Below are positions 51,071 through 55,237 of a stretch of DNA of 55,237 nucleotides, piece after piece. The stretch spans positions 1-55,237 of the forward strand of contig NZ_JBHOQR010000008.1 of assembly GCF_042408815.1 (NCBI RefSeq), written 5' to 3'. A model generated the notes under the pieces. That model ran no database searches and was not told the origin of the DNA. It saw only the letters and a program-made list of their open reading frames with translations. The DNA is from Thermoflexus sp042408815 (GTDB lineage Bacteria; Chloroflexota; Anaerolineae; Thermoflexales; Thermoflexaceae). Position numbers and translations under genes: made by a program. Each line of letters opens with the position of its first letter. The first letter of the stretch is position 1.

Positions 51071-51165
51071 TCTTCCCTCCGCCGGCATGATCCGGATCAG
51101 GTTCCAGGGGTCGACGGCGGATAAGGCCGTCCTCTCAGCCCGGCTCGCCCGGACTCCCCCAACGG
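51071..51165 (-). ncRNA. TPP riboswitch (THI element)
   Basis: Read on the minus strand, the leader holds the conserved pyrimidine-sensor GGGCTGAGAGG (complement around 51130-51142). After a variable stem comes the pyrophosphate-sensor AACCTGATCCGGATCATG followed by CCGGCGGAGGGA (complement of about 51077-51105). These are the invariant parts of the thiamine pyrophosphate aptamer. It lies about 120 bases before thiO. The region between holds CTCC-rich stretches that could mask a ribosome site, but I cannot tell whether control is transcriptional or translational. Confidence 0.93.
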
Positions 51166-51195
51166 ACCCGCGCCATGCAATTCCTACCTCTGTTT

Positions 51196-51224
51196 GTTTT
51201 AAGTCAGAGAAGGCATCTTGTCAA
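51196..51224 (-). promoter_or_regulatory. Promoter of the thiOSGE operon
   Basis: On the minus strand TTGACA (complement of 51219-51224) and TAAAAC (complement of 51196-51201) are separated by 17 bases. Transcription would begin just before the TPP aptamer. Confidence 0.65.
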
Positions 51225-51320
51225 CTTGCTGACGTGAGGGGGGGATTGAGAGGATAGAGGTCAGGCGGCTGGTTTTCTCTTCCCCCGTGGCTTAGAGCGT
51301 CGCGAGGAAGGCCGGACGGT

Positions 51321-52586
51321 TTATGGTTCCCCCAGCGCCCGGCGGAGGCCGGCCAGGTCGGTGATGAAGGCGATCCGGAACAGAAAGGCCCGCAATGATG
51401 GGCTCTGCTCCCACAGGCGACGCACGCGCGGGCCGATGGGATCCTCCATGCCTGCTGCCCCTTCCTCCGCCGCATAGGCGCCATAGAAAGCGAAGAAGGC
51501 CTGGTTCAGCTTGCGGATCATGTAGCCGTGTTCCAGGAAGACCCGGCGTCGGGCCTCCATATACTGCTCCGCCCGACGGATCTCCCCCCGCGCCAGCCAT
51601 CGCTCCACTACCGTTCGGGTTTTCGACAGCTCCCGTCCGAAATGGAAGACCGGCTGTTCCTCTGGAACATGGGGCGAGTTTGCAGGGGAGGGGGGTGAGG
51701 GGAGATCCTCGGGATAGAAGCGGGCCAGCCATGCCCGTCCCAGGGCCTTTCCCACCAGATCCGCGGCGGTCTCGTTAATGGTGCGAGCTTCCGGGTGCTC
51801 GTAGAACCATCCCAGAGGCCACAGGAAGAGCCAGTGGTGGGTCCATTCATGGGCGATGATCTCGGTCAAATCAGAGATGGATGAGGTTTCCTCGATCATC
51901 GCTGGGTAGAGGGCCAGGCCGCCCAGGGGAACGACCAGGGAAGACACGTTGAAAGCACCATCGACGCGCCGTTCGATTCGATCCATCTCATCGGCGGTGA
52001 GGTCGGCCTGCAAGGGGAGGGAGGCCCACTGAACGATCCGATCCCGGGGCGATACCACCAGCAGGTTGGGCATGGCCGTCAGGCGGAGGCTAACCGGAGG
52101 GATCGGATAGCCCAGGAGAGTTAATCCCTCCCCGCGGAGGAGAACAGCGAGCTGCTCCGCGAGAATGCCCTCCGCCAGGGGACGCAGCGCTTCCTGCTTC
52201 CGATGTTCCGTCTCCCAGCGACGCCGGAGATCCTCCAGAATAGTGGGATCGGTGGGCTCGAGGCCGGCCAACCGGTGTTCCAGATCGGCCGCCGTTTGCT
52301 GGGCGGCCTCCAAATGGCGCAAAAAACCTCGAAGCGCCCGACCCTGGGCCGCCTCATCCAGAAAGGCCTGCGGGGCGGCGGTGTTGAGGATCAGCTTCTC
52401 CCACCAGACTGAGAGGAGCCAGGTAGCGAAGTGGAATCTTCGCCCAGCCACATGCAGGCTCAGGCGATCTTCGAAGGAAAGGAGGGGTTGCGAGGCGGAC
52501 AGGCTGAGAGCGAGCAGGCCGATGAGGAGGCCATTCCGTCCTCGCTGCAGGTGCGGATCGATCTTTTGGAAGGTTCCCGGCCTCAT
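51321..52586 (-). CDS. Secreted or membrane-anchored HEXXH metallopeptidase-like protein
   Basis: This 421-residue protein starts with a signal/anchor (about residues 18-36) and a second hydrophobic stretch near 55-70. A helical middle section and a zinc-site motif IIAHEWTHHWLFLW (HEXXH) follow. INETAADLVGKALG about 25 residues later can supply the third ligand Glu. The family is not one I can name. The ATG at 52586 lacks a clear ribosome site. It follows the TPP-operon promoter region and is 200 bases downstream of methylmalonyl-CoA mutase. Confidence 0.7.
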   Translation of the reverse strand: MRPGTFQKIDPHLQRGRNGLLIGLLALSLSASQPLLSFEDRLSLHVAGRRFHFATWLLSVWWEKLILNTAAPQAFLDEAAQGRALRGFLRHLEAAQQTAADLEHRLAGLEPTDPTILEDLRRRWETEHRKQEALRPLAEGILAEQLAVLLRGEGLTLLGYPIPPVSLRLTAMPNLLVVSPRDRIVQWASLPLQADLTADEMDRIERRVDGAFNVSSLVVPLGGLALYPAMIEETSSISDLTEIIAHEWTHHWLFLWPLGWFYEHPEARTINETAADLVGKALGRAWLARFYPEDLPSPPSPANSPHVPEEQPVFHFGRELSKTRTVVERWLARGEIRRAEQYMEARRRVFLEHGYMIRKLNQAFFAFYGAYAAEEGAAGMEDPIGPRVRRLWEQSPSLRAFLFRIAFITDLAGLRRALGEP

Positions 52587-52787
52587 CGATGGATTCGAAA
52601 GGATGGGGGTAGTTGGAGCGGAAGGCGACAGCCTCTCATCTCCTCTGCCTTAACGGAAGAGGGCGTCTCCAAATCCGACAGGACGTTGCAGGAGGGCGCC
52701 GCGCCGCATGGGGAGCCGATCTCGGATGGGGGGCGAATGGATGCGCCCACCCGCCCCGGAAGGAGGGATGGGGGCTTAGCTCCTCGC

Positions 52788-54470
<1,683 letters not shown>

Positions 54471-54555
54471 GGCGCCCTCCTGCCTGGAGTCTGTCCCGGG
54501 GTGGCTGGAATTCGCTCTGTTGTTGTCCGGGACCCAGAGGATAAGGCTCGTCGTC

Positions 54556-54585
54556 ATTATACGCAGAGATAGGTTGAGGAAACAA
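54556..54585 (-). promoter_or_regulatory. Promoter of the mutase gene
   Basis: On the minus strand TTGTTT (complement of 54580-54585), an 18-bp spacer and a perfect TATAAT (complement of 54556-54561). The leader is about 80 bases. Confidence 0.6.
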
Positions 54586-54670
54586 ACGATCGTCTGGTTT
54601 TCCCGGAAGGCGAGGGGGTTGGGCTCTTCGCCCGGCCCCCGGCTTTGCGGGCGAGGGTAGACGATGGCCT

Positions 54671-55237
54671 TCAGGACCATCCCCGCCACTGAGTAACTTC
54701 TTCGATGGGACGGCGGGGGGTTTGTCGGGGTGGGGCATCTGGGGCTGGGTAGCCCAGATAGATGAAGCCCATGAACTGGGCGTCCTCCGGGACTCCCAGC
54801 CAGCGCAGTAGGAGCGGATGGTAAGCGGTGTCGCCGGTGCGGAGGTAAGCGCCGAGGCCCAGGCCGTGGGCGGCGAGGAGGAGGTTCTGGATGGCGGCAG
54901 CGGTGGCCACAATGTTTTCGTGGGTTTCAATGGGGTCGCGGCCTTTGAGGCAGGCCACCGCGATGATCACTGGGGCCCGCTGGGGTTTCGCCCGTTCCCG
55001 TTTCAATTCCTCTTCGGTGGCGTCGGGCTTGACGGCCTGGAGGATCTGGGCGAAGACCTCCCCGAGCTCATCGAGGGCCGGGCCGGTGATCACCACGAAG
55101 CGCCATGGCTCAGTCAGGCGGTGGTTGGGTGCGCGCACCGCCGCCCGGAGCAACGTCTCGATCTCCTCCCGCGTTGGCCGCTCCGGCCGCACCTTCCCCA
55201 CCATATGGCGGGTCATGATCGCTTCCAAGACATCCAT
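54671..55237 (-). CDS. Nitroreductase family FMN protein
   Basis: This 188-residue protein is a small member of the nitroreductase superfamily, of the YdjA type in length. The N-terminus (MDVLEAIMTRHMVGKVRPERP) begins at the final base of the window and matches family starts, so the gene is probably complete. RAAVRAPNHRLTEPWRF is the FMN-binding segment. The AAAIQNLLLAAHGLGLGAYLRTG helix and QFMGFIYLGYP follow. Physiological substrate is unknown. It lies upstream of the mutase gene with its own promoter region between them. Confidence 0.9.
   Translation of the reverse strand: MDVLEAIMTRHMVGKVRPERPTREEIETLLRAAVRAPNHRLTEPWRFVVITGPALDELGEVFAQILQAVKPDATEEELKRERAKPQRAPVIIAVACLKGRDPIETHENIVATAAAIQNLLLAAHGLGLGAYLRTGDTAYHPLLLRWLGVPEDAQFMGFIYLGYPAPDAPPRQTPRRPIEEVTQWRGWS

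Overview
The window is GC-rich (roughly 60-65% by eye), densely packed DNA carrying only ordinary bacterial chromosomal genes. I see no plasmid, phage, IS or CRISPR signature, no rRNA and no tRNA. The gene mix points to an aerobic, probably thermophilic Chloroflexota lineage (Anaerolineae/Thermoflexia-like): a ba3-type (B-family) cytochrome oxidase with its tiny third subunit, a CpXC-domain protein, Thr/Pro-linker glycosidases anchored to the membrane, a split methylmalonyl-CoA mutase, and a DnaD/DnaI-type primosome next to dnaB. The taxonomic call is inference from gene content only.

Layout. 1-4940 (minus): a respiratory operon reading rrf2, cbaD, cbaB, CBS protein, cbaA, sco, pcuAC, cytochrome c (cut by the window edge), i.e. 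a terminal oxidase with its copper-delivery factors behind an Fe-S type regulator. 5242-8055 (plus): CpXC protein, a PyrK-like flavoprotein and a Nudix hydrolase. 8099-15801 (minus): a membrane-anchored metallopeptidase, an AEC permease, a HEAT-repeat protein and two related membrane-anchored glycosidases. 16111-19596 (minus): a helicase-loading cluster of dnaB, dnaD-like and a loader with two tandem AAA+ domains. 20144-26011: bifunctional-nuclease domain protein, hutH, then tig-clpP-clpX. 26078-32652: an Fe-S assembly island, sufCBDS transcribed left and a sufR-like regulator plus DUF59/SufT-like gene transcribed right from a mirror-symmetric promoter pair. 32697-39628 (minus): ald, CoA-transferase, acyl-CoA synthetase, dgkA and a GT-C-like membrane protein. 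39804-44461 (plus): a coiled-coil protein built from 42-bp repeats, a gene-poor stretch, a membrane Zn-ribbon protein and a two-component system with a methionine-rich sensor. 44540-48047 (plus): an aromatic amino acid operon. 48068-51224 (minus): TPP-riboswitch-controlled thiOSGE. 51321-55237 (minus): a membrane metallopeptidase-like protein, methylmalonyl-CoA mutase large subunit and a nitroreductase.

The most notable system is the aromatic operon. A consensus promoter is followed by a 34-codon leader peptide containing the uninterrupted run YWWYYFYYFF, then mutually exclusive RNA pairings ending in a strong intrinsic terminator, then an AroH-type chorismate mutase fused to prephenate dehydratase, DAHP synthase and prephenate dehydrogenase. 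This has all the parts of ribosome-mediated attenuation that responds to Trp, Tyr and Phe together. Second in interest are the mirror-image suf promoters, the tandem AAA+ helicase loader, and the 41-residue oxidase subunit, which is too short for most gene callers.
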